Shown in pieces: positions 36,001-47,594 of a stretch of DNA of 64,000 bases. Numbering within the stretch: the first letter of the stretch is position 1; each line of letters starts with the position of its first letter. The position numbers were made by a program, and so were the translations under genes. This DNA is from Thunnus maccoyii (lineage: Eukaryota; Chordata; Actinopteri; Scombriformes; Scombridae): assembly GCF_910596095.1 (NCBI RefSeq), contig NC_056537.1, forward strand, positions 877,574 through 941,573, in the 5' to 3' direction. The notes beneath the pieces were generated by a model. It did not search any database. It saw only the letters and a program-made list of their open reading frames with translations, and was not told the origin of the DNA.

Positions 36001-39000
36001 CTCTCGTCCATCCAGTCGGGCGGGGTCGTACGAGGATCTTCTCTCCGATTCGACGAGCGTGGCCTCTGACGTCAGCGACTCCTCCCTCAACTCCAGCACG
36101 CTGGGAAAGCGCATGTTGGCTCCGCCCACCAAGGTAACACACCTGTCCTCTGATTGGTTCATCATACGCCGCTCCTTTAAGTAGATTATTACAGAAATCC
36201 TGATTTCTTTTCCTCCATCAGAGGAACCTATCAGGTGTGAAAGCTCCGCCCCCTCAGAGCAGGAGGGTGACGGAGAGGAAGAACACATCCTCGTCTTCAT
36301 CTTCATCGCCGGCTGCAGGTACGACTCTTCATCCCGCCGACAAATAGAACGTGTTGGTGAAAACGTCTCTACAGGTGTCGCGTCTCCTTCGCAGGTAAAC
36401 TGAACGCTTCTCTGAGCCGGCGTCTGAGCAGCTGCGCCGGCCCCGCCCCCAGCAGCGTCAGCAGACCCGCCAATCAGAACAGACCACGCCGCTCCACCGT
36501 CTACGCCGCCGCAGAGCCTTCCGCCGCCGCCGGCCGCCGCTCCCTGTCCACGCAGGCCAGGAAGCCGTCTGAGGCCGACAGGTCCACGCCGCTGAAGAGA
36601 GCTGAGGCCACGCCCCTCCAGCCCACACCCGCCAGAAGAGTTTCAGAGAGGTCCGCCTCCATCCCCGCCCCCGCCTCAGCCCGGCGGCAGAGCGTGCTGA
36701 AGGCCCTCGCCCCCCCGACACCCAGTGGAGGAGTCAGAGCAGTTCGCCATGGAGACGGTAAGAGACGCTGATGATGTCACAGCTGCTTATTCTGTCATCA
36801 GATCATATTTTATTGATTAATTGATTAGTTGTTGTGCGGCGTTCAAACTCTCAGAGTCTTCAAAACCTAAAACCTTTAAATCCAGATGATCAAAATAGTT
36901 GACGAATCGTTACAGCTCCAGACATCAGTTTACATTCTTTCAACCAATCACAGGACAGGAACAGGTGCTCACACAGCTGGTCCACCTTAAAGCTCCGTCC
37001 ACCTTAACTGAGGCTGGTCAGGTCAGGCTAACCTGTTGTTGCTAACTTTAGAGCTAACGGCCTTCACTTCTGCAGCTGTTGGTGAAACAACAGACGGATG
37101 TTAATAGTAACCTGTTGAACAGCAGATAGAAACACTGTTGTTATCAATGAAAGTGATTCTCTGATACGTCTGACTGACTGTCTGACTGACTGTCTGACTG
37201 ACTGTCTGACTGTCTGACTGACTGTCTTCAGGTGTTTCAGGTATTTTGTCTCCAGACGTCTCAGAGACGTTGAAGCCAAAGCGTCTGATGTCAGCGAGCG
37301 GCGTGGACAGGTCAGTGACATCACACTCAGATTTAAACGCTGTTAACATGCAGTCGTTGGTTACCATGGTAATCTCGACCCAGCTTTATGATACAGGAAC
37401 ACCTTTAAAACCTGTAACTCTGCATCCTGTAAAGTGATCTGCCTTCCTCTCCCGTAGTCTTCCTCAGAAGCCTGCGGGTCTTCTGACGCCCTCTGCTGGC
37501 GCCTGCAGGTCGCTGCAGGTGAAGGCGCGTCGTCCTTCGGCCCTCCCCACGCCGCTGAGACGCAGGATGTCCGCCATCCCCTTAGCCACGCCCACCAACC
37601 AGACCCGCCCCGCAAGGCCGCCGCCCACCTCTGACTCTGACTCCGCCTCTGCCAGCAGCGCGAGCAGCTGCAGGTGAGATGCTGTCGACCAATAGAAAAG
37701 CTGCAGATCACCTGCCTGTTTCCTTGACGACACACGCAGACGTCTCACTTTTTATTGGTGTGTGTGGTTGTTTGTGTGAAGCCCCGCCCCCCCAGACACG
37801 CAGGAGGCGGAGCCTGTCGATGCCCCGGACATCCAGCCCTTCTGTCTGGAGGAAGAGGAGGAGCCCCCGGCTGCCCCGCCCCCCGCCGCTCCACAGCCTG
37901 ACCAATCAGAGAGCACGGATACCGGAGAGCTGAGTCAGAGCCAATCAGAGCCGAGCAGAAACCTGATCGAACTGGAGACAACTGAGGAGAAGAAGAATCA
38001 GGAGGTCAGAGGTCACACACATGCACACGCACACACACACACACACACATAGAGAGACACACACACACACACACACGCACACGCACATACACACACACAC
38101 ACACACACACGCACACACACACGCACACGCACGCACATACACACACAGTTATCCAGGGTTGATGGTGACTATTTCTTCATTTCTTGGTTAATTCATTTTC
38201 CTTTTGTTTGTTTGTTTATTTGTGTGTGTGTGTGTGTGTGTGAGTGTGACACAAACAGGAAGTAGACCCATTTTTAAAAGAACAGCTTCACGGTGCTGAA
38301 CTCAGAGAGTCCACAGAGATGTTTAACCAAAATATTCAGTCTGGTTTATTTGATCCATGAACATCTTTATCCAACTGAGAGCTGATTCCTCCTCCTCCTC
38401 CTCACAGATCTTCATCAGTGTAACGTTCTCTTGGTTCTCCTCCTCAGGTTCTCCTGGTGGATCTTCCTCCTCCTCCTCCTCCTCACAGATCTTCATCAGT
38501 GTAACGTTCTCTTGGTTCTCCTCCTCAGGTTCTCCTGGTGGATCTTCCTCCTCCTGCTCTGCAGCCTCAGGAGAAGCTTCTGATCGACCTGACCAACACT
38601 CCCGACCCGCTCCGGACCAGCAACAAGACCTGCACTACGACCCAGGTACCTGACCCCCTCACCTGGTGACATCACACACAGAACTTATGATGTCACAGCA
38701 CTGACATGTGAACACGTGTCCGAAAGTTTGTGGACGGCTGTTTACTGTGGTTCCAAATCTTAATAAAGCAGCACAACAGAAGCATAGAGAGAGAGAGAGC
38801 GGTGGGGCGAGCTAGAGAGTGAATGAGGAGAGAGAGCGGTGGAGCGAGCTAGAGAGTGAATGAGGAGAGAGAGCGGTGGAGCGAGCTAGAGAGTGAATGA
38901 GGAGAGAGAGCGGTGGAGCGAGCTAGAGAGTGAATGAGGAGAGAGAGCGGTGGAGCGAGCTAGAGAGAGAATGAGGAGAGAGAGCGGTGGTGGAGCGAGC

Positions 39001-39717
39001 TAGAGAGTGAATGAGGAGAGAGAGCGGTGGAGCGAGCTAGAGAGTGAATGAGGAGAGAGAGCGGTGGAGCGAGCTAGAGGGTGAATGAGGAGAGAGAGCG
39101 GTGGTGGAGCGAGCTAGAGTGTGAATGAGGAGAGAGAGCGGTGGAGCGAGCTAGAGAGTGAATGAGGAGAGAGAGCGGTGGAGCGAGCTAGAGAGTGAAT
39201 GAGGAGAGAGAGCGGTGGAGCGAGCTAGAGAGTGAATGAGGAGAGAGACAGAAAACCCACTCAGCAGCTGATTTACTGGGGACAGACGCTCTGCTTTTCA
39301 CTCATTCATCACATCCATTCATTCATTCATTCATTCATTCATTCATTCATTCATTCATTCATTCATCCATCTATCCATTCATTCATCCATTCATTCAGAT
39401 CTCCTGAGTGTAAACTGACTCTCTGCTCTCAGATGTGATGAAACAAACAGGAACGTTTAGTTCTTCTGGTGGAAACGGAGGGAACCTTCCTCTGTCCACA
39501 TACTTTTGGCCGTGCAGCGTACCTGTCCTCACCTGATGATGAAAATATTCATGTTGTTTGTTTTTCATCAGTCACAGTAAACACATTCCTCTCAGCTGTT
39601 GTTTGTTGTTGTTTGTTTGAACAGCTGATTGATCTGAGTTCTCCGCTCATCAAGTGGAGTCCAGAAGACAAAAAGGAAAACAACAACAACGCTCTGCTCA
39701 TCAACCTGTCCTTCTGA
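32702..39717 (+). CDS. gtse1: G2 and S-phase expressed protein 1 (12 coding exons, complete)
   Basis: Microtubule plus-end and clathrin-binding mitotic protein that stabilises spindle microtubules and restrains p53 in G2. Exons: 32702-32732, 32969-33026, 35039-35747, 35969-36133, 36222-36318, 36395-36757, 37232-37310, 37458-37673, 37782-38004, 38529-38645, 39625-39717; an upstream exon beginning at 32686 carries the ATG. Phases close exactly to 716 residues; human is about 720-740. Seen: N-terminal block FLPDEKFDFDVSLSP, a WSPL box, an AWSPL-like region followed by long Ser/Pro/Arg-rich disordered sequence, an EB1-type SxIP (SAIP in the exon starting 37458), and C-terminal clathrin-box-like motifs LIEL, LLVDL, LLIDL and LIDLSSPLI, the last a GTSE1 signature. 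The first intron after the ATG uses a GC donor. Eleven coding segments are listed; I count 12 if a 5' non-coding exon is included. Confidence 0.93.
32741..32950. repeat. Four-copy tandem repeat filling the short GTSE1 intron
   Basis: CTGACCCTGAGTCAGCTG recurs at 32753, 32797, 32851 and 32905 (units of 44 and 54 bp), each with CTCTGTTCATGTGTTCAT. The array occupies nearly the whole 236-bp intron between 32732 and 32969 and supplies several CTGAC branch-point-like motifs. Confidence 0.9.
33036..33070. repeat. (CA)n microsatellite directly after a GTSE1 exon
   Basis: A run of about 17 CA units starting about 10 bp after the donor (GTAGGA at 33027) of the 58-nt exon. Confidence 0.9.
33270..33880 (+). 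repeat. Dispersed repeat with a 47-bp unit amplified about nine times
   Basis: From about 33335 to 33765 the unit GTACATAAGTATTATGAGCT + TGATGTAGTTAAAGTATTGC + AGTAAAA repeats at 47-bp spacing (for example 33361 and 33408). Copies are nearly identical, indicating recent expansion. The flanks match, in reverse, the single-copy version at 31885-32150. It lies in the GTSE1 intron between 33026 and 35039. Confidence 0.92.
33918..34060. mobile_element. End of a hAT-like MITE (CAGTGGTTCCCAACCT)
   Basis: CAGTGGTTCCCAACCTAGGG at about 33921 is the well-known terminal sequence of a fish hAT-type MITE family. A related end in reverse orientation (GTTTGGGAACCATTG) occurs at about 35910-35926 in the next GTSE1 intron. 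The internal extent is unclear. Confidence 0.5.
34448..34672. repeat. Minisatellite, about 43-bp unit, five copies
   Basis: Units of TTGAGATGATGATGATGTCA followed by CAGTACAGTCGGGTTCAGGTGTG, with one to three GAT triplets. Located in the GTSE1 intron before the 709-nt exon. Confidence 0.9.
37158..37228. repeat. CTGACTGACTGT tandem repeat abutting a GTSE1 exon
   Basis: About 60 bp of TGTCTGACTGAC-type units ending only a few bases before the acceptor CTTCAG (exon starts 37232). The array itself supplies the branch-point (CTGAC) and pyrimidine context of this exon. Confidence 0.88.
38018..38245. repeat. (CA)n and (GT)n microsatellites in a GTSE1 intron
   Basis: An interrupted CA/CG-A run begins about 15 bp after the donor of the exon ending 38004 and continues to about 38145. 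A (GT)n tract follows at about 38221-38241. Confidence 0.9.
38391..38552. repeat. 81-bp tandem duplication that copies a GTSE1 3' splice site
   Basis: CTCACAGATCTTCATCAGTG begins at 38401 and again at 38482, and TCCTCAGGTTCTCCTGGTGG ends in both copies, an 81-bp offset with essentially no differences. Each copy holds the pyrimidine tract, the acceptor (exon start 38448 or 38529) and the first codons V-L-L-V-D-L. Only the second acceptor leads into the full exon. From the first, the frame reads into a run of Pro codons and then stops at TAA within the second copy's intron-like part. Confidence 0.93.
38788..39250. repeat. Minisatellite, 37-bp unit, about 12 copies
   Basis: Unit GCGGTGGAGCGAGCTAGAGA + GTGAATGAGGAGAGAGA, with a few units carrying an extra GGT. 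Located in the last GTSE1 intron. An (ATTC)n microsatellite follows at about 39317-39372. Confidence 0.95.
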
Positions 39718-41262
39718 CCCGCACCTCCTCAACAACAACAACAACAACAATAACAATAATAATAATAATAACACTCTTACTGAAGCAGTTTGATGTCTCT
39801 AAATGATGATGATGATGATGATGATGATGAAGGTTTTCTGCACCTGATTGTACTTTGATTTGTCTCGCTGCTCTGAATAAATGTTGTAAATGTTGATTCT
39901 TAGTGTTTATTTGCTGCTGAATTCAGTCAAACAACAACGTGAGGAAAATAACAATAATAACAACTATTAGAACACATCAAATTAAAAACACGTCCAGTAA
40001 GAAGCAGCTCCAGTGAGACTGGGACCAACATGGAAACCAGTTTGTTTTTTAGGGAATGGTTCCAGCTCGTCTTCATCAGGAGCTTTGATGTTATTTCTCA
40101 TAAATCTTGTGTCAGTAGAAAGTGAATCTACATGACGTTGATGCTGTTCAACACTTTCATCTGTCAATCATATTAATAAATTAATTCATAGAAATAAAGA
40201 ACAAAGTGTTAAAATCTGACGTTGATTCTTTCTGACGTTTTATAATGAAAATAATTTAAAGTTTAAGACTAAAACAAGTCTTTGATTATTAAGAAGTTCT
40301 CTGATCTACTGACTGTTGCAGCTCCAGTTTTACCTTCATAAATATTATAAAACCTTTATAAATGTGTCGTCTTGTGTTTCTGCCTTCAGTATAAAAGTCT
40401 ACTTCCTGTTTGATTCCTGAGCTTTCAACATCTGTTAAAGTGTTTTAAAGAGTTTTTCTTTATTTGAATCGAAGGTCTGAAGACAAACGATGCTGTAAAA
40501 ACCTCATTTTTATTATTGAGCTGTAATATAAATATATAAATATACATATTTATATTGTTTCAGTCTTAACGGCTGTAAACTGGTTCAAAGTTCAGTAACT
40601 CAGTGAGTTTATGACTGTGATCCTTCCTGAATAAATAAAGATTATTATTATTAATATTAATAAACATACTGAACACAATCAGTAATATAACTCATAACTG
40701 CTGGAATTATTTACAAAGTGCCTGAAAAAAAGTCAGTTTATTTAAATATATTTTATTTTCCTGTTGTTACTTCCTGGAAGTTTATAACAATAATATAACT
40801 GATGACTCGTTAATCAGCAGAATCAATAAATGATGAATATATTCATTAATATATAAACTAACAATAGAATCGGAGATTTTCCAGCCAGATTTTGCTAAAA
40901 TGACATTTAATATTTTAAATAAATCATTTTATAACCAACATTACTGCCGATAGAAGAAAAAACATTTGAAACTTAAAGCCTTTTAATATCTTCTGAAGCA
41001 TTTTAAGACTCTCAGTAACAAAATATTAATATTAATATTTCATTAACGGCTCTGAAAGAAGAAGATTATTGATTAAACTGAAGCTCAGATTCATCTGATA
41101 AAAACATCGATAATAAAAAATAAAAAGCTTTTAAAACATTACAGACGGAACTCTGCAGGTTAAAAACACAAAACGTTTAATGAACTATACAAAGTGAATT
41201 CAGTAGAAATTATATACAGATGTACATTAAAAACGTCGCTGAGTGAGTCTCAGCAGATTCAT
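39718..41262. other. Convergent intergenic region between GTSE1 and PCLAF; GTSE1 poly(A) signal at 39876
   Basis: Directly after the GTSE1 stop come AAC/AAT and GAT microsatellites (39731-39775, 39806-39830). AATAAA at 39876-39881 is the likely GTSE1 polyadenylation signal. From 39900 to 41262 the sequence is AT-rich with no recognised gene; part is presumably PCLAF 3' UTR on the minus strand. Confidence 0.6.
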
Positions 41263-43108
41263 TCATTCATCATCGTCTTCATCAGCAGGCAGCGGCCGGG
41301 ACCTGCAGACAACAACAACAAACACAGAGTCACACACTGAAGAAACCACAACAACCAGTTCAACCAGTTCAGCTGTGACACCATTATAATCTGCATCAAA
41401 CAACAACAACAGTCAGAAACAGTGAAAATGTTCGTTATGACGTCATCAGATGACGTCGTTCTGTCCGACAGATTTTTCAGTTTTCTGTCACGTTCGACAA
41501 AGAAAAACATAAAACCATCAAAACTTAGAAGCTGAAAGCAGTTATGACTACATAGTACAGCTGCAACGATCAGTCTGTCAATCAACTGAAACTATTGATA
41601 ATCAATCAATTGTTTGTCATTTTTAAAGCTAAAATGACTGATTTTCTTCAGTTTGCTGTTTTTATTCGTCACGTCTGACAGTTAATTGAACACGTGAAGG
41701 TTTTTGGGGCTGTTGTGAAGACGTTTGTGTTTATTTCAACGACTAATCAGGTTTATCGATAATTGAAATAATTGTTAGCTGCAGCTGTGAGAACACTTTG
41801 AGTCTGATCAATAATAATAATAAGTAGGTCTTCATACTTCCTGCTGGTCTGTGACATCCCGCTGCCTCCGGCCTCTTCATCATCATCCACCTCCTCAGGC
41901 TGACGGTTCTCCTTCTCCGGCTTCCTGCTGGGACCACCGAAGAAGTCCCCGATGCCCTTCTGCCAGGTCGGGGTGGGACGGGGACACACTGGGTTACCGC
42001 CAGCGTATTTGCTCTTTGCTGTGAATTAAAAAACATCATAACGTCAGTATTTACTCCATCGTACGGTGCAGCGTGTGTGTGTGTGTGTGTGTTGCTGCGT
42101 CTGACCAGGTGTGGCTGCCTGGCTGCTGGAGGAGGCCGAGGAGTTGGCTGCACTGGAGCCCAGAGACTTCCGGGGTGCCGTCGCTGCAACAGCTGCAAAT
42201 CAAAGCATAAACACACCCTGATGACTGGCGACGTAATAAAACACCAAAGAAGAACAGTCACTTTATGGCACCTTGTGCAGGTGAAGCAGAGAACAGTATA
42301 AAAGGCTAAAACAGTGTAAATATAGTCAGACACCAAAGCTCAGTTTTGGAAATATACACCATGTATGTCTTTTCACGCAATGGCCCTTTAATAAAGTCTT
42401 TATACTCAACTTTTCATTCATTGTGGAGATGAAATGCGGATTAACTGGACGCCGAATTTACCTAAATACCCTGTGGATTAACAAAATATGATTGATTAAG
42501 CCCTGTCACGTGTGTATGTTCAATAATAAGCGATACAACGTTAAATTATGAGACTTTTTCAAGGAGTTTGGTGCGACGTCCGCACAAAGCTGCACTGCGG
42601 CGCTAAAAAACTGGCGCCAGTTTGCAGAAAGCGAGACTAACACTCCTAAAAAAAAAAAGACCCAGTGAAATGTCATCAGACGGCTCAGACACGCAGGTAG
42701 AAACTGTGTTTTGATGACAAAAGACTGGAGTTAAATGTGTGTTGTTGTTTTTTTTTTTTAAAGAGAAAGCGGTTCTCTGTCCGGGAGGAACTCACTATCA
42801 GCGCCGTGTTGGCGGGACGCGGCTGTTGGGAGGATTAACTCTGGATTTAACAGATTACCGGCTTCATCTCTATAAACATGCTCACATTTAGGCTGTTTAA
42901 TAAAGAAAAAGATGAGCCATGTTAACGGAAACAATGAACGTTGTGTCCATCTGTCCGCTTTGTTTGGCGCCGCCAGACTGCGACATAAATCCGCTGTAAT
43001 CAAACAGAAATGAGATGTTCGGTGCTGAATCCGTTATAAACGCGTGTAAATCGTTACTTTACCTTTTCTGTATGTTCCGGGAACACTGTCGGCTTTAGTT
43101 CTCACCAT
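41263..43108 (-). CDS. pclaf: PCNA clamp-associated factor PCLAF/PAF15 (4 exons, complete)
   Basis: Small intrinsically disordered protein that binds PCNA during replication and regulates translesion synthesis. Exons on the minus strand: 43063-43108 (ATG at 43108-43106), 42106-42192, 41838-42018, 41263-41302 (stop TGA). Phases close to 117 residues; human has 111. Seen: N-terminus MVRTKADSVPGTYRK identical in pattern to mammals, with Lys15 and Lys24 (the known mono-ubiquitination sites) conserved; YAGGNPVC block; PIP box Q64-K-G-I67-G-D-F70-F71; KEN degradation box at residues 80-82; acidic tail ending A-D-E-D-D-D-E. The second exon has two possible acceptors 9 nt apart; the upstream one gives the K-A-V-A-A-T spacing expected of the family. 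Confidence 0.95.
41545..41795. mobile_element. MITE of the CTGCAACGATTA-type fish family, in PCLAF intron 3
   Basis: One end reads AGCTGCAACGATCAGTC. The other reads, in reverse complement, AGCTGCAGCTAACAATTATTT, with inverted ATCGATTA-rich subterminal parts. Related fragments lie at about 16255-16300, 53540-53640 and 56750-56925. Non-coding. Confidence 0.65.
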
Positions 43109-43230
43109 TTTTGGTCGCGACCTGTGAAGTTAAGTGATGTTAAAGCACCAAACTCTCCGCTCGGAGTGAAGAAGTGAAGCTTCCCGCTCTCGTTTAAAAG
43201 CAACAGCGGATGGGGCGGGAGATTTTCTTC
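43109..43230 (-). promoter_or_regulatory. PCLAF upstream region with E2F-like motifs
   Basis: Within about 120 bp of the ATG lie TTCCCGC (43181-43187 on the plus strand), an E2F-type core, and GGGGCGGGAGA (about 43212-43222), another GC-rich E2F/Sp-like site, with TTTAAA between them. PCLAF is known as an E2F/DREAM-regulated gene in mammals; here the sites are identified by eye only. Confidence 0.45.
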
Positions 43231-45600
43231 TTCGTGGTTTTCTGTTCCGGCAGAATAGACGCAGCGGTGGCGGGATGCTGCCCTCTTTAGAGTTATTCTC
43301 CAAGTAGCAACAAGGAATTCAATGATGTCAACAGAATAAACAATAAACAATAAACATAACCACGTGAGAAAGAGACAGTAGTTTATATTCATGTGTAGCT
43401 GAACTATCTGCATATTCACATGATAAAAAATGTCTATACAAAAAGTATAATATAAATAGAAGCATGAATGCAAGTGTAGATATAAATATAAATTTGAGTT
43501 TAAATAAACTATGTGTGTGTGTTAACAGGATATATATCAGTTAGTGCAGCAAAGATACATCAGATGAACTGATCCTGAGGTGAAGTCGGTATGTTTACAG
43601 ACCTTGTTGACGAGGCGGCTGCAGACGGGAGGAGGTTGTTCTCATGGCGGGAGGATTTGGTCTGGATCGACCTCAGCAGCATCTTGCCGGAGGAGAACGT
43701 TTCGTTTTATGTTTTTTTATCTTTATTTTTTCTCCGTTTCATCAAACTGTTGATGCTGTGAGTAAAGCAGTCCACACATTTCATCATTCCCTCCTCCACA
43801 GGCCACAAACAAACAAACAAACCAAGCAAAACAAAAACAAAACAAACAAAAACATCAACAAAAAGTGCTTCAGTCATATACAATAAGCCACAATGATGTT
43901 GTCCATTAAACAAAACAGCAAACATCTACTTTTTCTGGCATTTCACATTTTCTAAATATGAGATAAAATGTGACTAAAAATCAAAGAAACTTTGTCCACA
44001 ATTTTTATTTTCCAGTGAGAAGTTTTCCAGAAGAAGAAATAAGATATTTAATCAAGAGATACATTAAAAGATGGAGAAGTCTCGTCTTTCCAACATAACA
44101 AAATAGTTTTCTATAGTAATATAGTGAGTGTTCTGTTGTAGCCAAAATCTACTCAAGCCGACTTCTGACTATTTTATTTGGTGACAAATCAAACATAGTT
44201 TAATATCTTTCACCATTTGTGAGGAATTTGTTCTGAACTAGAACGACTAAACAAACACAAACAACCGTCGGATAACCTGAGCCGAAGGAGAAGCTGCGGT
44301 TTAACAGAAATCCCTAAAATTTTAATCTCAAATGTAAAACAGAAGAAGTTGAGATGTTCCAGGTAGTCTGATGTAAGTGACGGCTGGAGATAAGGTGATA
44401 AGGAAACTGATAGATGTTCTAGAGATAAAAAGCCATTTGTGGAAATAACAATGTTAAGAAGAGGAAGTAAAAACCAAGAGAGACTCGAGGTTCCTGTTTT
44501 TCTTTGAGCTTTTTGGGAAATCTCACTGAGACTCACTTTGGTTCTTTAGCTTTCTGTATTTTATTTTTTGCATTCTTAGATTACTTCTTTTGTAAAACCA
44601 AATAAAACTGGTTTGTATTTTTATACAATCCAACCAGAGTTCCTGACTCGTGCTCGTCTCTGAGCTCTTCTGGTGTTTCTTTAAGGTGAGCAAAGACGCC
44701 TCGTTTGGGATCAGCTGACATTAGTTTTACATTTATTCACTTTATTCAATAATTGGCTGAACTGTTGGGATCAGGACTCTATAAAACCAGGTGAATGTCC
44801 TCAGACCGTCAGAGTGGGTCTCCTCCAGAGACCACCTGTTAGAGGATCATCTTGGAGGACTTTCAAACCTCCAACATCTATTTGCACCGATACACATCGT
44901 TGTGACCCGGCTGTTATGATTCCTGACTAAACAGGCCCGTTGGTAGTGGTTCAATGACAGCTGGTGATTATAGAAGCCGGACTGAATCTGGTTCCTGAAG
45001 CAGGTCCAGGATGGTCTCACGTGTAGATTTTGGGAACCCAGATCAATAATCAGTCAGAGGTAGAGGACAACAGTCTGCCAGTTATCTGTAGGCAGAAACC
45101 ATTACAGTTCTTATTATAAAGTATTCTCATTTTAATTCATCTAAGTTCTGATTTGATGTGGAGTTTAATAAAAATAAATAAGAATTGAATTCAATCTCAG
45201 AATCTAACATTGATTTTGTGAAGTTATATATTGATTTACTAAAGGTGCCAAATTTCTCCCAGAAAAGATGAACCGAGTGTCGTCTGCTGTCTCACATCTC
45301 AGATGTTTGAGGAGTTTTCTGTGGAGAGTTTGTGCTTCCTGACTGCTGTGAGATCGAATTTATGAAGGAATCTGAAATTAGTTTCTTTAATGTTATTGCT
45401 ACTAAACAGGAAATGAACTCTGAACCACATGTCATCATTTAATTCCCAGAGCTTTTAATTAATATATTATAAAATCTATCAGGGCGATCAGGAGGGGAAC
45501 GTTTCAGAAAGGTTGTGTCCAGGGTGGGAGGGGTCGGCTATGATGTCACTTCCTGTCTCCGTGTCCTGGAGGGACGACAGCCAATCACCTTCCCAGCACA
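43231..45600. other. Intergenic region upstream of PCLAF, no recognised gene
   Basis: AT-rich, with an AAAC-rich simple tract at about 43800-43860. Short open frames occur on both strands but show no family resemblance or splice support. I could not identify any element with confidence. Confidence 0.45.
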
Positions 45601-46017
45601 GCAGATGATTCGCTGCAGTCTGAGGGTGGAGGTGGTGATGGAGGTGAGGATGGAGGAGGTGATGGAGGAGGTGATGGGGGTGAGGATGGAGGAGGTGAGG
45701 ATGGAGGAGGTGATGGGGGTGAGGATGGAGGAGGTGATGGAGGAGGTGATGGAGGAGGTGATGGAGGAGGTGATGGGGGTGAGGATGGAGGAGGTGAGGA
45801 TGGAGGAGGTGATGGGGGTGAGGATGGAGGAGGTGATGGAGGAGGTGATGGAGGAGGTGATGGGGGTGAGGATGGAGGAGGTGAGGATGGAGGAGGTGAT
45901 GGGGGTGAGGATGGAGGTGAGGGTGGAGGAGGTGAGGAGTTGTTGAAGTTGATCCTCTGTTGAGCCTCCTTGGTGCTGATGTTCTGCTCCCACTGCAGGT
46001 CCTGACTGATGATGATA

Positions 46018-46065
<48 letters not shown>
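45601..46065. repeat. GGAGGAGGTGAT minisatellite followed by a (GAT)n microsatellite
   Basis: From about 45625 to 45945 the sequence consists of units GATGGAGGAGGT, GATGGGGGTGAG and GATGGAGGAGGTGAG, with purines almost only on the plus strand. A pure (GAT)n run of about 16 units lies at 46015-46063. Open frames in both directions (Val-Met-Glu-Glu or His-Leu-Leu-His repeats) are artefacts. Confidence 0.93.
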
Positions 46066-46066
<1 letters not shown>

Positions 46067-46429
46067 GGTCATCACACTACAGTGACTATATTCACCTTCA
46101 TTCTTGGTACATTCAGGAGAAAAAAAGTTTGATGATCTGAGGGATCTGATTGGTCTACAGCCTGTGACGTCAGGAATGTATTTAGGAGCCGAAACATTCA
46201 GGGTCTTTAAATTGTATGGTGTACTGGGAGCCAGTCAGGTGTCCCAGTACAGGAGTGACATCACATCAGAGGATCTCTATGGAGAAGCAACATGGTAAAT
46301 ATAAAGTTAAATATCTTAAGGAAACGGGTTTAATGTTGCTGCTCCGTCCAGCAGGCGGCGGTGAGGCGCCGTTAATCCGGTTTACCAACCGCCAATAAAC
46401 CCAAAACAAGAAGAAGAAGAAGACGCAGC

Positions 46430-46500
46430 AGGAGGAGAAGAAGTGGCGGTTTCTGTGTTTTGCAGCTTCAGCTTCAGTTTATTGTCATTTATCTGACCAG
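46430..46500 (+). other. Possible 5' non-coding exon of NEDD1
   Basis: A GC-richer stretch (AGTGGCGGTTTCTG) ends at ATCTGACCAG/GTGAGTTTTG, a strong donor at 46501. The next acceptor in phase with the NEDD1 start is TCTCCAG (47580-47586). The first exon of human NEDD1 is also non-coding. Inferred; the transcription start is unknown. Confidence 0.4.
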
Positions 46501-46834
46501 GTGAGTTTTGTTTGACTGGTTTTACTGAACGACTGAAACATCTGAACAGTTTGACAGCAGTTGCTGCTTGTTTCGTGTTGTTTGACCGGTTTCTGTCTCC
46601 TGTAGCAGCTAGTTAACGTTAGCTGGAGAGTTTATTTAGCGTCACTCCCGGTGTTTCGGTTCAACTGGTGACCGAGTTAACGGGAGACGTTGAAGTGACG
46701 ACAGCTGCTGAAAACACGCAGGTGTCCTCATGAAACCTTCAACAATAATCTGTAACAGCTGATAGACAGAAGCTGCATCACATGGTCAATATGATCAATT
46801 ATCAATACAATATCAATATAACAGCGGTCCATAC

Positions 46835-47520
46835 AGCAGGACAGCAGGACCAGTGTGTGTTAATGGTTATAACAGCAGGACCAGTGTGTCTTAATGGTTA
46901 TAACAACAGGACCAGTGTGTGTTAATGGTTATAACAGCAGGACCAGTGTGTGTTAATGGTTATAACAGCAGGACCAATGTGTGTTAATGGTTATAACAGC
47001 AGGACCAGTGTGTGTTAATGGTTATAACAACAGGACCAGTGTGTGTTAATGGTTATTACAACAGGACCAGTGTGTGTTAATGGTTATTACAACAGGACCA
47101 GTGTGTGTTAATGGTTATAACAACAGGACCAGTGTGTGTTAATGGTTATTACAACGGGACCAGTGTGTGTTAATGGTTATAACAGCAGGACCAGTGTGTG
47201 TTAATGGTTATAACAACAGGACCAGTGTGTGTTAATGGTTATTACAACAGGACCAGTGTGTGTTAATGGTTATTACAACAGGACCAGTGTGTGTCTTAAT
47301 GGTTATAACAACAGGACCAGTGTGTGTTAATGGTTATAACAGCAGGACCAGTGTGTGTTAATGGTTATTACAACAGGACCAGTGTGTGTTAATGGTTATA
47401 ACAACAGGACCAGTGTGTGTTAATGGTTATAACAACAGGACCAGTGTGTGTTAATGGTTATTACAACGGGACCAGTGTGTGTTAATGGTTATAACAGCAG
47501 GACCAGTGTGTGTTAATGGT
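46835..47520. repeat. Minisatellite, 31-bp unit, about 22 copies
   Basis: Unit TTAATGGTTATAACAGCAGG + ACCAGTGTGTG with two main variants (ATAACAGC / ATAACAAC / ATTACAAC). It is followed at 47525-47582 by a GT/GC-T run that directly precedes the NEDD1 acceptor. Confidence 0.95.
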
Positions 47521-47594
47521 ACTGTGGTTTGTGTGTGCGTGCGTGCATGTGTGTGTGCGTGCGTGTGTGTGTGTGTGTGTCTCCAGGCGTTGCC

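Noticed and set aside
43644-43886. 80-codon frame starting M-A-G-G-F-G-L-D upstream of PCLAF
   Set aside because: No family resemblance; the latter half is an AAAC/AAC simple repeat, and no splice or promoter evidence was found.
45488-46075. 195-codon His-Leu-Leu and Ser-rich minus-strand frame, and its plus-strand mirror
   Set aside because: Produced by the GGAGGAGGTGAT array and the GAT microsatellite.
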